In this document: piece by piece, positions 27,360 to 37,053 of the stretch
Numbering within the stretch: the stretch's first letter is position 1
How the letters are laid out: each line of letters opens with the position of its first letter
Assembly (NCBI GenBank): GCA_021202845.1
Contig: JAJQCF010000001.1
Coordinates: 55,044-119,043, forward strand
Direction of reading: 5' to 3'
Origin: Oscillospiraceae bacterium
GTDB lineage: Bacteria; Bacillota; Clostridia; Oscillospirales; Oscillospiraceae
DNA: 64,000 bases
Program-made: the position numbers and the translations under genes
The notes under the pieces: generated by a model
The model's input: the letters and a program-made list of their open reading frames with translations, nothing else
Databases searched by the model: none
Told to the model about the DNA's origin: nothing

Positions 27360-27388
27360 TTGACAAGAGCGGGGAGGGTTGCTATAAT
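27360..27388 (+). promoter_or_regulatory. Consensus promoter of the tRNA operon
   Basis: TTGACA, 17-bp spacer and TATAAT, with a G-rich spacer, 34 bp before the first tRNA. An AT-rich stretch (27318-27359) upstream looks like an UP element. Confidence 0.9.
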
Positions 27389-27422
27389 AATCAAGCGCCG
27401 TTTGTCAGGGCGCTCTTGCAAT

Positions 27423-27499
27423 GGGGGCATAGCTCAGCTGGTTAGAGCACCTGCCTTACAAGCAGGGGGTCACTGGTTCGAGTCCAGTTGTCCCCACCA
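27423..27499 (+). tRNA. tRNA-Val (UAC)
   Basis: Full cloverleaf: acceptor GGGGGCA with TGTCCCC, anticodon loop CTTACAA (TAC), GGTTCGAGTCC T-arm and encoded CCA. Confidence 0.97.
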
Positions 27500-27520
27500 T
27501 ATAAATGGATTTACATATAT

Positions 27521-27596
<76 letters not shown>

Positions 27597-27601
27597 CTCT
27601 T

Positions 27602-27677
27602 GCGGCTGTAGCTCATCCGGTAGAGCGCCACCTTGCCAAGGTGGAGGTAGCGAGTTCGAGCCTCGTCAGCCGCTCCA
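27602..27677 (+). tRNA. tRNA-Gly (GCC)
   Basis: Acceptor GCGGCTG with CAGCCGC, anticodon loop TTGCCAA (GCC), AGTTCGAGCCT T-arm, encoded TCCA end. Confidence 0.97.
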
Positions 27678-27703
27678 TTTTTTAGTCCGCCCTCTTTTCG
27701 CGC

Positions 27704-27778
27704 GGCGCCATAGCCAAGTGGTAAGGCAGGGGACTGCAAATCCCCGATTCCCCGGTCCGAATCCGGGTGGCGCCTCCA
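27704..27778 (+). tRNA. tRNA-Cys (GCA)
   Basis: Acceptor GGCGCCA with TGGCGCC, anticodon loop CTGCAAA (GCA), GGTCCGAATCC T-arm, encoded TCCA end. Confidence 0.97.
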
Positions 27779-27794
27779 GCGGGCGAACGCCCGA

Positions 27795-27829
27795 CGCCGC
27801 AGAAGCCCAAAGCTCTGCGGCGCTTTTTT
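27795..27829 (+). terminator. Terminator of the tRNA operon
   Basis: 9-bp stem CGCCGCAGA with its complement, then CTTTTTT. Confidence 0.95.
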
Positions 27830-27852
27830 ATGCCCGCGTTTTGCATAGGCTC

Positions 27853-27885
27853 TGAATAATATTCACGCATTTATGAATATTTACT
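27853..27885. promoter_or_regulatory. Candidate ArgR operators (ARG boxes) upstream of argG
   Basis: TGAATAATATTCA at 27853-27865 is a near-perfect ARG-box palindrome. A second related box (ATGAATATTTAC) follows at about 27873-27884, and a half-site (ATTTATTCA) lies in the argG promoter spacer. ArgR/AhrC repressors use paired boxes of this kind. This fits control of argGHF by arginine. Confidence 0.7.
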
Positions 27886-27941
27886 TATTTTTAGACAAAA
27901 GCCGCGTGAAGATTTATCGAAAATTGAGCTTAAAATACGGC

Positions 27942-27970
27942 TTGCATATTTATTCAGGCAGTGGTAAAAT
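27942..27970 (+). promoter_or_regulatory. argG promoter
   Basis: TTGCAT, 17-bp spacer, TAAAAT, about 40 bp before the argG start. The spacer holds an ARG half-site. Confidence 0.7.
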
Positions 27971-28010
27971 CTAATACGTTGAAAAAATTTATGACAAAGG
28001 AGAAGTCATT

Positions 28011-29231
28011 ATGGATAAATCAAAGATTAAAAAGGTAGTTCTCGCTTATTCCGGCGGACTGGACACCTCCATCATCATTCCTTGGCTCAAGGAGAACTAC
28101 AACAACTGCGAAGTCATCGCCGTCTCCGGCAACGTGGGACAGGGCGACGAGCTGGACGGCTTGGAGGAAAAGGCGCTCAAGACCGGCGCCAGCAAGCTCT
28201 ACGTCCTTGACCTCACCGACGAGTACGTTGACGACTACGTAATCCCCTGCGTCAAGGCCGGAGCGCTCTACGAGGAGTATCTTCTCGGCACGAGCCACGC
28301 CCGCCCCTGCATCGCCAAGGGGCTGGTGGAGATTGCACTCAAGGAGGGCGCGGACGCCATTGCCCACGGCTGCACCGGCAAGGGCAACGACCAAGTGCGC
28401 TTTGAGTTGGCTGTAAAGCACTTCGCGCCGAAAATGCCCATAATCGCCCCGTGGCGCGAGTGGGACATAAAAAGCCGCGACGAGGAAATCGACTACGCCG
28501 AGGCGCACAACGTGCCCTTGCGCATAAACCGCGAGACTAACTATTCCAAGGACAAGAACCTCTGGCACCTCAGCCACGAGGGTCTGGACTTGGAGGACCC
28601 GGGCAACGAGCCGCAGTACGAAAAAGAGGGCTTTTTGGAAATGGGCGTCTCCCCGCTGCAGGCTCCCGACGAGCCGACCTACGTCACGCTGGACTTCGAG
28701 CAGGGCGTGCCCGTGGCGCTGGACGGCAAGAGCATGAGCGCCAAGGAGATAGTGCTGGCGCTGAACAAGATAGGCGGCGAAAACGGCATCGGCCTGCTGG
28801 ACATTGTGGAGAACCGCCTTGTCGGCATGAAGTGCCGCGGCGTTTACGAGACTCCGGGCGGCACGATTCTCTACAAGGCGCACAGCGTTCTGGAAACGCT
28901 CTGCCTTGACAAGATGACCATGCACGAAAAGCAGAAAATGGCCATCACCTTCGCCGAGCTTGTCTATAACGGCCAGTGGTTCACGCCGCTGCGCGAGGCC
29001 ATGAGCGCCTTCGTGGACAAGACGCAGGAGCACGTCACCGGCACGGTGCGGCTCAAGCTCTACAAGGGCAACATGATAAACGCCGGAGTTTGGAGCCCCT
29101 ACAGCCTCTATTCGGAGAAGATTGCCACCTTCGGCGAGTCCGACTACAACCAGAAGGACGCGGAGGGCTTCATAAACCTCTACGGTATGCCGATTCAGGT
29201 TCAGGCTCTGGTAGAACAGGGTCTGCTCTGA
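28011..29231 (+). CDS. argG: Argininosuccinate synthase
   Basis: 406 aa. It joins citrulline and aspartate using ATP in arginine synthesis. The N-terminal PP-loop AYSGGLDTS, then [13 protein letters not shown] and the long tetramerisation region are typical and the length is normal. ATG with AAAGGAG upstream. It is the first gene of argG-argH-argF, under a promoter flanked by ARG boxes. Confidence 0.97.
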   Translation: MDKSKIKKVVLAYSGGLDTSIIIPWLKENYNNCEVIAVSGNVGQGDELDGLEEKALKTGASKLYVLDLTDEYVDDYVIPCVKAGALYEEYLLGTSHARPCIAKGLVEIALKEGADAIAHGCTGKGNDQVRFELAVKHFAPKMPIIAPWREWDIKSRDEEIDYAEAHNVPLRINRETNYSKDKNLWHLSHEGLDLEDPGNEPQYEKEGFLEMGVSPLQAPDEPTYVTLDFEQGVPVALDGKSMSAKEIVLALNKIGGENGIGLLDIVENRLVGMKCRGVYETPGGTILYKAHSVLETLCLDKMTMHEKQKMAITFAELVYNGQWFTPLREAMSAFVDKTQEHVTGTVRLKLYKGNMINAGVWSPYSLYSEKIATFGESDYNQKDAEGFINLYGMPIQVQALVEQGLL

Positions 29232-29253
29232 TACCCGCGGGAGGCGCACGCAG

Positions 29254-30663
29254 ATGGACAAGATGTGGGCAGGCCGCTTCACCGGCGAGCTGGACAGCAA
29301 GGCCAACGACTTCAACTCCTCCATTCGCTTTGACAGCCGAATGTACTTTCAGGACATCGAGGGCAGCATGGCGCACGCCGCCATGCTGGGAGCAAAGCGC
29401 ATAATAACCCAAGAGGAGTCCGACGCCATAATAAGCGGCCTTGCGGGAATATTGGACGACCTTGACGCGGGCAGGCTGCAATTCGACCCCGAGGCCGAGG
29501 ACATACATATGTTCGTGGAAAAGGTGCTGACCGAGCGTATAGGCGAGCCGGGCAAGAAGCTGCACACCGCGCGCAGCCGCAACGACCAGGTTGCGCTGGA
29601 CACAAGGCTGTACCTGCGCGACGAGTGCACGGAGCTCTCCCAGCTCATCTTCTCGCTCATGGACACGATATGCGTTCAGGCGGAGAAGTACGCCGCGACG
29701 ATAATGCCGGGCTACACCCATATGCAGCGCGCCCAGCCCGTCACGTTCGGACACCACCTGCTGGCCTACGCCATGATGTTCAAGCGCGACGCGGAGCGGA
29801 TTGAGGACGCCGTAAAGCGCATGAACTACTCGCCCATAGGCTGCTGCGCGCTGGCGGGCACGACCTACGACACCGACCGCGACATGGAGGCCTACTCGCT
29901 GGGCTTTGCGGGCATATGCATGAACTCGCTGGACGGCGTTTCCGACCGCGACTTCTGCGTGGAGCTGTGCTCGGCGCTGGCGACGCTGATGATGCACCTC
30001 AGCCGTTTTTCGGAGGAAATCATCATGTGGGCGAGCTGGGAGTTCAAGTTCATCGAGCTGGACGACGCTTACTCCACGGGCTCTTCCATAATGCCGCAGA
30101 AGAAAAACCCCGACATGGCGGAGCTGTGCCGCGGCAAGACGGGGCGCGTTTACGGCGACCTCATAACGCTTTTGACCGTGCTCAAGGGTCTGCCCCTTGC
30201 CTACAACAAGGATATGCAGGAGGACAAGGAGGCCATATTCGACGCCTGCGACACCGTAAAGCAGTGCCTTGAGATATTCACGCCCATGCTCGCCACGCTC
30301 ACCGTGCGCGCGGACAATATGCGCGCGGCGGCGGCGGGAGGCTTCATCAACGCCACGGACTTGGCCGACTACCTGACGAGGAAGGGTCTGCCGTTCCGCT
30401 CGGCATATAAAATTACGGGTCAGATTGTCGCCCGCTGCATCGCCGAGGGGCAGACGCTGGAGACGCTGCCGCTGGAAACCTACAGGGAGTTCTCGGATAA
30501 GTTCGACGACGACCTCTACGACGCTATCAACATTGAAAACTGCGTGGCGCGGCGCACCTCCGCCGGAGGGCCGAGCGCGGGCTGGATAGCGAGACAGATA
30601 GACTATATACGCACGTTTCTGACAACGAAAAAACGGGAAATGGAGGCAAAATACAGTGTTTGA
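29254..30663 (+). CDS. argH: Argininosuccinate lyase
   Basis: 469 aa, fumarase/aspartase superfamily. It splits argininosuccinate into arginine and fumarate. The signature [12 protein letters not shown] near residue 279 and [12 protein letters not shown] near 107 are intact. It follows argG by 22 bp and overlaps argF by 8 bp. Confidence 0.97.
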   Translation: MDKMWAGRFTGELDSKANDFNSSIRFDSRMYFQDIEGSMAHAAMLGAKRIITQEESDAIISGLAGILDDLDAGRLQFDPEAEDIHMFVEKVLTERIGEPGKKLHTARSRNDQVALDTRLYLRDECTELSQLIFSLMDTICVQAEKYAATIMPGYTHMQRAQPVTFGHHLLAYAMMFKRDAERIEDAVKRMNYSPIGCCALAGTTYDTDRDMEAYSLGFAGICMNSLDGVSDRDFCVELCSALATLMMHLSRFSEEIIMWASWEFKFIELDDAYSTGSSIMPQKKNPDMAELCRGKTGRVYGDLITLLTVLKGLPLAYNKDMQEDKEAIFDACDTVKQCLEIFTPMLATLTVRADNMRAAAAGGFINATDLADYLTRKGLPFRSAYKITGQIVARCIAEGQTLETLPLETYREFSDKFDDDLYDAINIENCVARRTSAGGPSAGWIARQIDYIRTFLTTKKREMEAKYSV

Positions 30664-31636
30664 GGGCAGGAGCTTTCTTAAATTGCTGGACTTTACGCCC
30701 GACGAGATAACCCAGCTGCTGGAGCTGGCGGCGGACCTGAAGAAGAAAAAGCGCACCGGCACGCCGCACGCCTATCATCAGGGCAAGAACATAGCGCTCA
30801 TATTTGAAAAGACGAGCACGCGCACGCGCTGCAGCTTTGAGGTGGCGGCGCACGACCTCGGCATTGGCGTCACCTACCTTGACCCCAGCGGCTCGCAGAT
30901 GGGTCACAAGGAGAGCATTGCGGACACCGCCCGCGTGCTGGGACGTATGTTCGACGGCATAGAGTACCGCGGCTACGGTCAGGACATTGTGGAGGAGCTG
31001 GCGCGCTATGCGGGAGTTCCCGTGTGGAACGGCTTGACGAACGAGTTCCACCCGACGCAGATTTTGGCCGACTTTTTGACGATTATCGAGCACTTCGGCT
31101 CTCTTAGGGGCAGGAAGCTCGTCTACATGGGCGACGCGCGCTACAACATGGGCAACAGCCTCATGGTCGGCTGCGCGAAGATGGGTATGCACTTCGTGGC
31201 CTGCGCGCCGGAAAAGTACTTCCCCAACGCCGAGTTAATCAAGACCTGCCAAGGCATTGCCGCCGAGACGGGCGCTGTGCTGGAGTTCATCACCGACCCC
31301 AAGACCGCCGTCAAGGGCGCGGACGTCATCTACACGGACATCTGGGTGTCCATGGGCGAGCCGGTGGAGGTCTGGGAAGAGCGCATTGCGGAGCTGGGAC
31401 CTTATCAGGTCAACCGCGAGCTTATGGACGCGGCGGGCGAGCAGGTGCGCTTCATGCACTGCCTGCCCAGCTACCACGACCTCAAGACCAAAATAGGCCG
31501 CGAGATGGGCGAGCGCTTCGGACGCGACTGCATGGAGGTCACGGACGAGGTTTTCGAGAGCGAGCAGTCCATAGTCTTTGACGAGGCCGAAAACCGTATG
31601 CACACAATAAAAGCCGTTATAGCTGCCACCCTTTGA
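30656..31636 (+). CDS. argF: Ornithine carbamoyltransferase
   Basis: 326 aa from a GTG start overlapping argH by 8 bp. The carbamoyl-phosphate site STRTRCSFE near residue 56, [10 protein letters not shown], and the ornithine/citrulline site HCLPSYHD near 265 are all present. It makes citrulline from ornithine and carbamoyl phosphate, the latter supplied by carA/carB just downstream. Confidence 0.96.
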   Translation: MFEGRSFLKLLDFTPDEITQLLELAADLKKKKRTGTPHAYHQGKNIALIFEKTSTRTRCSFEVAAHDLGIGVTYLDPSGSQMGHKESIADTARVLGRMFDGIEYRGYGQDIVEELARYAGVPVWNGLTNEFHPTQILADFLTIIEHFGSLRGRKLVYMGDARYNMGNSLMVGCAKMGMHFVACAPEKYFPNAELIKTCQGIAAETGAVLEFITDPKTAVKGADVIYTDIWVSMGEPVEVWEERIAELGPYQVNRELMDAAGEQVRFMHCLPSYHDLKTKIGREMGERFGRDCMEVTDEVFESEQSIVFDEAENRMHTIKAVIAATL

Positions 31637-31642
31637 TGTGTA

Positions 31643-31789
31643 GCGCGGGCGGCGCCCGCGGGCAATGCGTTACGGACAGCAGCTTGTCCAACTCCCTTGT
31701 GCTCGACTTGTATTGCGCGGGCAGCGCCCGCCGGCAATGCGTTACCGACAGCAGCTTGTTTGAGTTCTCTTTTGCTCGACTTGTATTGC
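31643..31789 (+). repeat. Two tandem 72-bp repeats with GC hairpins between argF and carA
   Basis: Copies start at 31643 and 31715. Each begins with a GCGGGC-loop-GCCCGC hairpin and continues GGCAATGCGTTAC.GACAGCAGCTTGT, ending GCTCGACTTGTATTGCG; the middle differs. They look like an intergenic REP-type element. The rest of the 289-bp gap (to 31925) holds a further hairpin (31867-31892) and no gene. Confidence 0.8.
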
Positions 31790-31866
31790 GGAGGGAGACG
31801 GGACGTTTCATGTGCAGCGGTGACTACGCGGTGACTGCTGAATAGGCAATAATATCAACAACTTAC

Positions 31867-31892
31867 GGGCGGCGCAGTTTTCGGCGCTGCCC
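31867..31892 (+). promoter_or_regulatory. Hairpin in the carA leader
   Basis: A 9-bp stem (GGGCGGCGC with GCGCTGCCC, one G-U) and 8-nt loop about 34 bp before carA. No T-run follows, so attenuation is only a possibility. Confidence 0.4.
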
Positions 31893-31925
31893 GCTACGGC
31901 ATATACACAAGGAAAGGACAGGGAA

Positions 31926-32987
31926 ATGTCAAGGATATATCTTGCGCTGGCCAACGGCATGGTTTTCCCCGGCGAGAGCTTCGGCGCGGAGTGCGAGAGC
32001 GTGGGCGAGCTGGTGTTCACCACCGGCATGTGCGGCTATCTGGAAACGCTGACCGACCCCAGCTATGCGGGACAGATTGTTATGCAGACCTTCCCGCTCA
32101 TAGGCAACTACGGCGTTATTGAGAGCGACTTCGAGGGCGAGTGCCTTGTGCGCGGCTACGTTGTGCGCGAGTGGTGCCGCGAGCCGAGCAACTTCCGCTG
32201 TCAGTACGCACTAAATAAGTTTCTCAAAGACCGCGGCATACCGGCAATATGCGGCGTGGACACGCGCTGCCTTACGCGCATAATCCGCGAGCACGGCGTT
32301 ATGAACGCCAAGCTCTGTGCCGAGCCGCCGGAGAGCTTTGACGACATTGCGGCCTACACCGTGAGCGGCGTTGTGCCGCTCGCCTCCTGCGCCGCGCCGG
32401 AGGTGTACCCCGCCGAGGGGGAGCAGAAATATTCCGTGGCGCTCATAGACTACGGCGCCAAGCGCAACATTGTGCGCTCGCTGACCCGCCGCGGCTGCCG
32501 CGTTACGGTCATGCCCGCCGCGTCCTCGGCGGAGCAGGTGCTCTCGCTCGCGCCCGACGGCATAATGCTCTCCAACGGCCCGGGCGACCCTGAGGAGAAC
32601 GTGTTTCAGGTGGAGCAGATTAAAAAGCTGCTGGGCAAGGTGCCGCTTTTCGGCATATGCCTCGGCCACCAGCTGACGGCTCTGGCCGCGGGCGGCAGCA
32701 CGTTCAAGCTCAAGTACGGTCACCGCGGCGTGAACCAGCCCGTTCGCGAGGCCGGCGGCGCGCGCACCTACATCACCAGCCAGAACCACGGCTACGCTGT
32801 GGACGGCGCGAGCATAAAGCGCGGGCGCGTCAGCTTTGTCAACGCCAACGACGGCACCTGCGAGGGCGTGGACTACCCCGACGACAATGCCTTCACCGTG
32901 CAGTTCCACCCCGAGGCCTGCTCGGGACCGCTGGACACGGGCTTTCTCTTTGACCGCTTCATGGACATGATGGGAGGTAACGGCTGA
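31926..32987 (+). CDS. carA: Carbamoyl-phosphate synthase small (glutaminase) subunit
   Basis: 353 aa. The N-terminal CarA domain (FTTGMCGYLETLTDPSY) is followed by a class I glutaminase with the nucleophile in GICLGHQL near residue 246 and the His/Glu of HPEACSGP near 330. It releases ammonia from glutamine for carB. The stop overlaps the carB start by one base (TGATG). SD AGGAAAGGACAGG precedes the ATG. Confidence 0.96.
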   Translation: MSRIYLALANGMVFPGESFGAECESVGELVFTTGMCGYLETLTDPSYAGQIVMQTFPLIGNYGVIESDFEGECLVRGYVVREWCREPSNFRCQYALNKFLKDRGIPAICGVDTRCLTRIIREHGVMNAKLCAEPPESFDDIAAYTVSGVVPLASCAAPEVYPAEGEQKYSVALIDYGAKRNIVRSLTRRGCRVTVMPAASSAEQVLSLAPDGIMLSNGPGDPEENVFQVEQIKKLLGKVPLFGICLGHQLTALAAGGSTFKLKYGHRGVNQPVREAGGARTYITSQNHGYAVDGASIKRGRVSFVNANDGTCEGVDYPDDNAFTVQFHPEACSGPLDTGFLFDRFMDMMGGNG

Positions 32988-35900
32988 TGCCTCTGGATAC
33001 TGCTATTAAAAAGACAATGGTGATAGGCTCAGGGCCTATCGTTATAGGTCAGGCGGCGGAGTTCGACTACGCCGGAGCGCAGGCCTGCCGCGTGCTGCGC
33101 GCCGCGGGGGTCAACGTGGTGCTCGTCAACTCCAACCCCGCGACGATAATGACGGACAAGGCGCTGGCGGACGAAATCTATCTCGAGCCGCTGACCGCGG
33201 AGACCGTCAAGCGCATAATAGACGCCGAGCGCCCCGACAGCTTACTTGCCGGACTCGGCGGCCAGACGGGGCTGACGATAGCCATGCAGCTGGACAAGGA
33301 GGGCTTCCTGCAAAGCCGCGGCGTGCGGCTCATCGGAGCGAACGCCGAGGCCATAGACAAGGCCGAGGACCGCGAGATGTTCAAGGAGACCATGCTCTCC
33401 ATAGGCGAGCCGGTCATACCCTCGGACATTGCCAACGACGTGGACGGGGCCTTGGCCGTGGCTGAGCGCATCGGCTACCCCGTAATTGTGCGCCCCGCGT
33501 TCACGCTGGGCGGCGGAGGCGGCGGCGTGGCCTACTCGGCGGAGGAGCTGCGCACGGTCGCGCGCGTGGGTCTGGACGCCTCGCCAATAACGCAGATTTT
33601 GGTCGAGCGCTACATCTACGGCTGGAAAGAGATTGAGTTCGAGACCATGCGCGACGCGGCGGGCAACGTCATCGCCGTCTGCTCAATGGAGAACTTGGAC
33701 CCCGTGGGCGTACACACCGGCGACAGCATTGTCGTCGCGCCCGCGCTCACGCTCTCCGACAAGGAATACCAGATGCTGCGCTCCGCCTCGCTGAACATCA
33801 TCACGGCGCTCGGCATTATCGGCGGCTGCAACTGCCAGTTCGCGCTGAACCCTGACAGCTTCGAGTACGCCGTCATCGAGGTCAACCCCCGCGTCTCGCG
33901 CTCCTCGGCGCTGGCGAGCAAGGCCACGGGCTACCCCATAGCCAAGATAACCACCAAGGTCGCCTTGGGTTACATCTTGGACGAGATACAAAACGAGATT
34001 ACCGGCAAGACCTGCGCCTGCTTCGAGCCCGCGCTGGACTATGTTGTGGTCAAGGTGCCCAAGTGGCCGTTTGATAAGTTCGCCGGCTCGCCCCGCCGCC
34101 TCGGCACCGCCATGAAGGCCACGGGCGAGGTCATGAGCATTGCCCCCACGTTTGAAATGGCGCTGATGAAGGCCGTGCGCGGCGCGGAAATTTCGCTGGA
34201 CACCCTGAACGCCGCGCCCTTGGACGCCTCGCGCGACGTGCGCTCCCGCCTTGCCGACTGCGACGACCGCCGCCTTTTCACGGTGTTCGAGGCGCTGAAG
34301 AGCGGCGTCTCCGTTGATGAGATATATGATATAACCAAAATCGACCGTTGGTTTTTGCACAAGATAAACAATTTAGCGCTCTTTGAGCAGTCGCTTGCAG
34401 AGCGCGGGCTGACGGAAGAGAACTACGAGCGCGGCAAGCGCCTTGGCTACACGGACACGGCGCTCATGCGTCTCAGCGGCGCGCCGAGCGTGCCCGGCAC
34501 GGACTTCTGCTACAAGATGGTGGACACCTGCGGCGCGGAGTTCGCCGCCGAAACACCGTACTTCTACTCCGCCGTCGGCGGGGAGTGCGAGTCGCGCGAG
34601 TTCGCGCGCAGCGGCAGACCCGTCATCATGGTTCTCGGCTCCGGCCCCATACGCATAGGGCAGGGCATTGAGTTCGACTACTCCTCCGTTCACTGCGTCT
34701 GGACGCTCAAGGAGCTGGGCTACGAGGTCGTGATTGTCAACAACAACCCCGAAACCGTCTCCACCGACTACGACACCGCCGACAGGCTCTACTTCGAGCC
34801 GCTGACGCCGGAGGACGTGATGAACATAATCAAGGTGGAGCAGCCGGTGGGCGTCGTTGTGGCGTTCGGCGGCCAGACGGCTATCAAGCTGACGGAGTTC
34901 TTGGACAAAAACGGCATAAAGATTCTCGGCACCTCCGCCGAGGGCATCGACACCGCCGAGGACAGAGAGAAGTTTGACGAGCTGCTGGGCACTCTCGGCA
35001 TAAGCCGCCCGCGCGGCTGCGGCGTTATGACGATGGAGGAGGCTCTCGCCGCGGCGGAGAACCTCGGCTACCCCGTGCTGCTGCGCCCCAGCTACGTCAT
35101 AGGCGGCCAGAACATGAAGATTGTCCACTCCGCGGCGGAGGTGCGGCTTTATATGCAGCGCATACTCTCCGGCGGCGTGGAAAACCCCGTGCTGGTGGAT
35201 AAATACATGGAGGGCATAGAGCTGGAGGTTGACGTTATCTCCGACGGCACCGACGTGCTCATCCCCGGCGTCATGGAGCACATAGAGCGCACCGGCGTAC
35301 ACTCCGGCGACTCCATTGCCGTCTACCCGCCGTACAACATCGACGACCGCATGATGCAGACCATTGTGGACTGCTCCGTGCGCCTGACTCTGGCGCTCGG
35401 CACGCGGGGACTCGTGAACATTCAATACTTGGTCTGGCACAACGAGCTGTACGTCATCGAGGTCAACCCGCGCGCCAGCCGCACCGTGCCGTACATCAGC
35501 AAGGTGACGAATATACCGATGGTGGACATCGCCTCCCGCGTTATGGTGGGCGCTTCGCTGCGCGAGCTGGGCTGCCCGACGGGGCTGAACCCCTCGCCGC
35601 CCTACTTCGCGGTGAAGGTGCCGGTGTTCTCGTTTGAAAAGCTGACGGACGTAAACTCCTACCTCGGCCCCGAGATGAAGTCCACGGGCGAGGTGCTCGG
35701 CCTCGGGCGCACGTTCAGCGAGGCGCTGTTCAAGGGCCTTACGAGCGCGGGCATAAACGTCAAAAGCCCGTTCACCGGCCGCGCTACCGCCTTCCTCAGC
35801 GTGGAGAACCGCGATTTGCAGGAGATAGTCGGCCTCGCCAAAAAGCTCAGCGACCTCGGCTACGCCATCTGCGCCACGCCCGACACGGCGGAGCGCGTCT

Positions 35901-37009
35901 CGCACCTCGGCATTGACGTGGACGTTGTGCCGAGCATACGCGACTTCGGCGTGCTGGAGGAGAAGAACGTGGCCTTCGTCGTCTACACCGGCGCGCTTAT
36001 GGACGAGACGCTGGACGACTACATCGCCCTGCACCGCCGCTGTATACAGCTGGGAATTCCCTGCTTCACCTCGCTGGACACGGCCAACGCCCTCGCGGAC
36101 ACCGTCGCCAGCCGCTACTCGCAGAAGAACACCGAGCTGGTGGACATAAACCATATGCGCACCGAGCCGACGCTGCTGCGCTTCGCCAAAATGCAGGGCA
36201 CCGGCGACGACTATATATTCATCGAGAACTTCGACGGCGGCATAAACTGCCCTGAGTCGCTGTGCATCAGCCTGTGCGACCGCAGCTACGGCGTGGGCGC
36301 GGACGGCATTGTGCTCATTGAGCGCTCCGACTGCGCGGACGTGAAAATGCGTATGTTCAACCGCGACGGCAGCGAGGGGCGCATGGCCGGCAACTGCATC
36401 CGCTGCGTCGGCAAATACGTGCGCGACAACGGCATTGTCGGCGGCGACGAGATAACCGTGGAGACCGCCAGCGGCGTCAAGCGGCTCAAGCTCTGGCTGC
36501 GCAAGGGGCGCGTGACGCTGGTGAGCGTGGACATGGGACGCGCGGAGCTCGCCCCCGCCTCGCTGCCCTGCACGGTGAACGCCCCGCGCGTTGTAGGCCG
36601 CCCGACGCGCATAGGCGGCAAGACCTACGACATAACCTGCGTCAGCATGGGCAACCCCCACTGCGTGCTGTTCACCGACCGCGTGGACGACGTGGACATC
36701 TCCCGCGTGGGGCCGATATTTGAAAACGCCGACATCTTCCCCGAGCGCACGAACACGGAATTTGTGCGCGTTGTGGACTCCAACACCCTGCGTATGCGCG
36801 TCTGGGAGCGCGGCAACGGCGAAACGATGGCCTGCGGCACCGGCGCCTGCGCCGCCGCGGTGGCCGCGGTGGAAAACGGCTTCTGCAAAAAGGGCGAGGA
36901 CGTGACGGTAAAGGTCCGCGGCGGCGACCTGACCGTGCGCTACACCGACGAAACCGTAACCCTCACCGGCGACGCCCGCTTGGTGTACACCGGCGAGCTG
37001 GAATACTGA
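32987..37009 (+). CDS. carB: Carbamoyl-phosphate synthase large subunit fused to a diaminopimelate epimerase domain
   Basis: 1340 aa in one open frame. Residues 1-1055 are a complete CarB: two ATP-grasp halves (GSGPIVIGQAAEFDYAG and GSGPIRIGQGIEFDYSS), carbamoyl-phosphate channels, and the allosteric MGS-like domain ending near ELVDINHM, where stand-alone CarB proteins usually stop. From residue 1062 the frame continues into DapF (FAKMQGTGDDYIF, FNRDGSEGRMAGNC, TNTEFVR, ACGTGACAAA), which interconverts LL- and meso-diaminopimelate for lysine and peptidoglycan. One catalytic Cys (1283, ACGTGAC) is present. The other usual Cys is Ala1134, with a Cys three residues later (1137). ATG 36155 could in principle start a separate DapF, but its ribosome site is weak. 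Confidence 0.93.
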   Translation: MPLDTAIKKTMVIGSGPIVIGQAAEFDYAGAQACRVLRAAGVNVVLVNSNPATIMTDKALADEIYLEPLTAETVKRIIDAERPDSLLAGLGGQTGLTIAMQLDKEGFLQSRGVRLIGANAEAIDKAEDREMFKETMLSIGEPVIPSDIANDVDGALAVAERIGYPVIVRPAFTLGGGGGGVAYSAEELRTVARVGLDASPITQILVERYIYGWKEIEFETMRDAAGNVIAVCSMENLDPVGVHTGDSIVVAPALTLSDKEYQMLRSASLNIITALGIIGGCNCQFALNPDSFEYAVIEVNPRVSRSSALASKATGYPIAKITTKVALGYILDEIQNEITGKTCACFEPALDYVVVKVPKWPFDKFAGSPRRLGTAMKATGEVMSIAPTFEMALMKAVRGAEISLDTLNAAPLDASRDVRSRLADCDDRRLFTVFEALKSGVSVDEIYDITKIDRWFLHKINNLALFEQSLAERGLTEENYERGKRLGYTDTALMRLSGAPSVPGTDFCYKMVDTCGAEFAAETPYFYSAVGGECESREFARSGRPVIMVLGSGPIRIGQGIEFDYSSVHCVWTLKELGYEVVIVNNNPETVSTDYDTADRLYFEPLTPEDVMNIIKVEQPVGVVVAFGGQTAIKLTEFLDKNGIKILGTSAEGIDTAEDREKFDELLGTLGISRPRGCGVMTMEEALAAAENLGYPVLLRPSYVIGGQNMKIVHSAAEVRLYMQRILSGGVENPVLVDKYMEGIELEVDVISDGTDVLIPGVMEHIERTGVHSGDSIAVYPPYNIDDRMMQTIVDCSVRLTLALGTRGLVNIQYLVWHNELYVIEVNPRASRTVPYISKVTNIPMVDIASRVMVGASLRELGCPTGLNPSPPYFAVKVPVFSFEKLTDVNSYLGPEMKSTGEVLGLGRTFSEALFKGLTSAGINVKSPFTGRATAFLSVENRDLQEIVGLAKKLSDLGYAICATPDTAERVSHLGIDVDVVPSIRDFGVLEEKNVAFVVYTGALMDETLDDYIALHRRCIQLGIPCFTSLDTANALADTVASRYSQKNTELVDINHMRTEPTLLRFAKMQGTGDDYIFIENFDGGINCPESLCISLCDRSYGVGADGIVLIERSDCADVKMRMFNRDGSEGRMAGNCIRCVGKYVRDNGIVGGDEITVETASGVKRLKLWLRKGRVTLVSVDMGRAELAPASLPCTVNAPRVVGRPTRIGGKTYDITCVSMGNPHCVLFTDRVDDVDISRVGPIFENADIFPERTNTEFVRVVDSNTLRMRVWERGNGETMACGTGACAAAVAAVENGFCKKGEDVTVKVRGGDLTVRYTDETVTLTGDARLVYTGELEY

Positions 37010-37023
37010 GCGTGAAATTAAAT

Positions 37024-37049
37024 ATCCCCTCACATCGCTGTGAGGGGAT
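37024..37049. terminator. Hairpin between carB-dapF and the convergent ATPase
   Basis: 10-bp stem ATCCCCTCAC with GTGAGGGGAT. A T-rich stretch follows only after about 13 nt. Confidence 0.6.
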
Positions 37050-37053
37050 GACA

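Noticed and set aside
31617..31845. Short ORFs on both strands across the argF-carA gap
   Set aside because: They only read through the two 72-bp repeats and have no ribosome sites; the gap is better explained as REP-type DNA.
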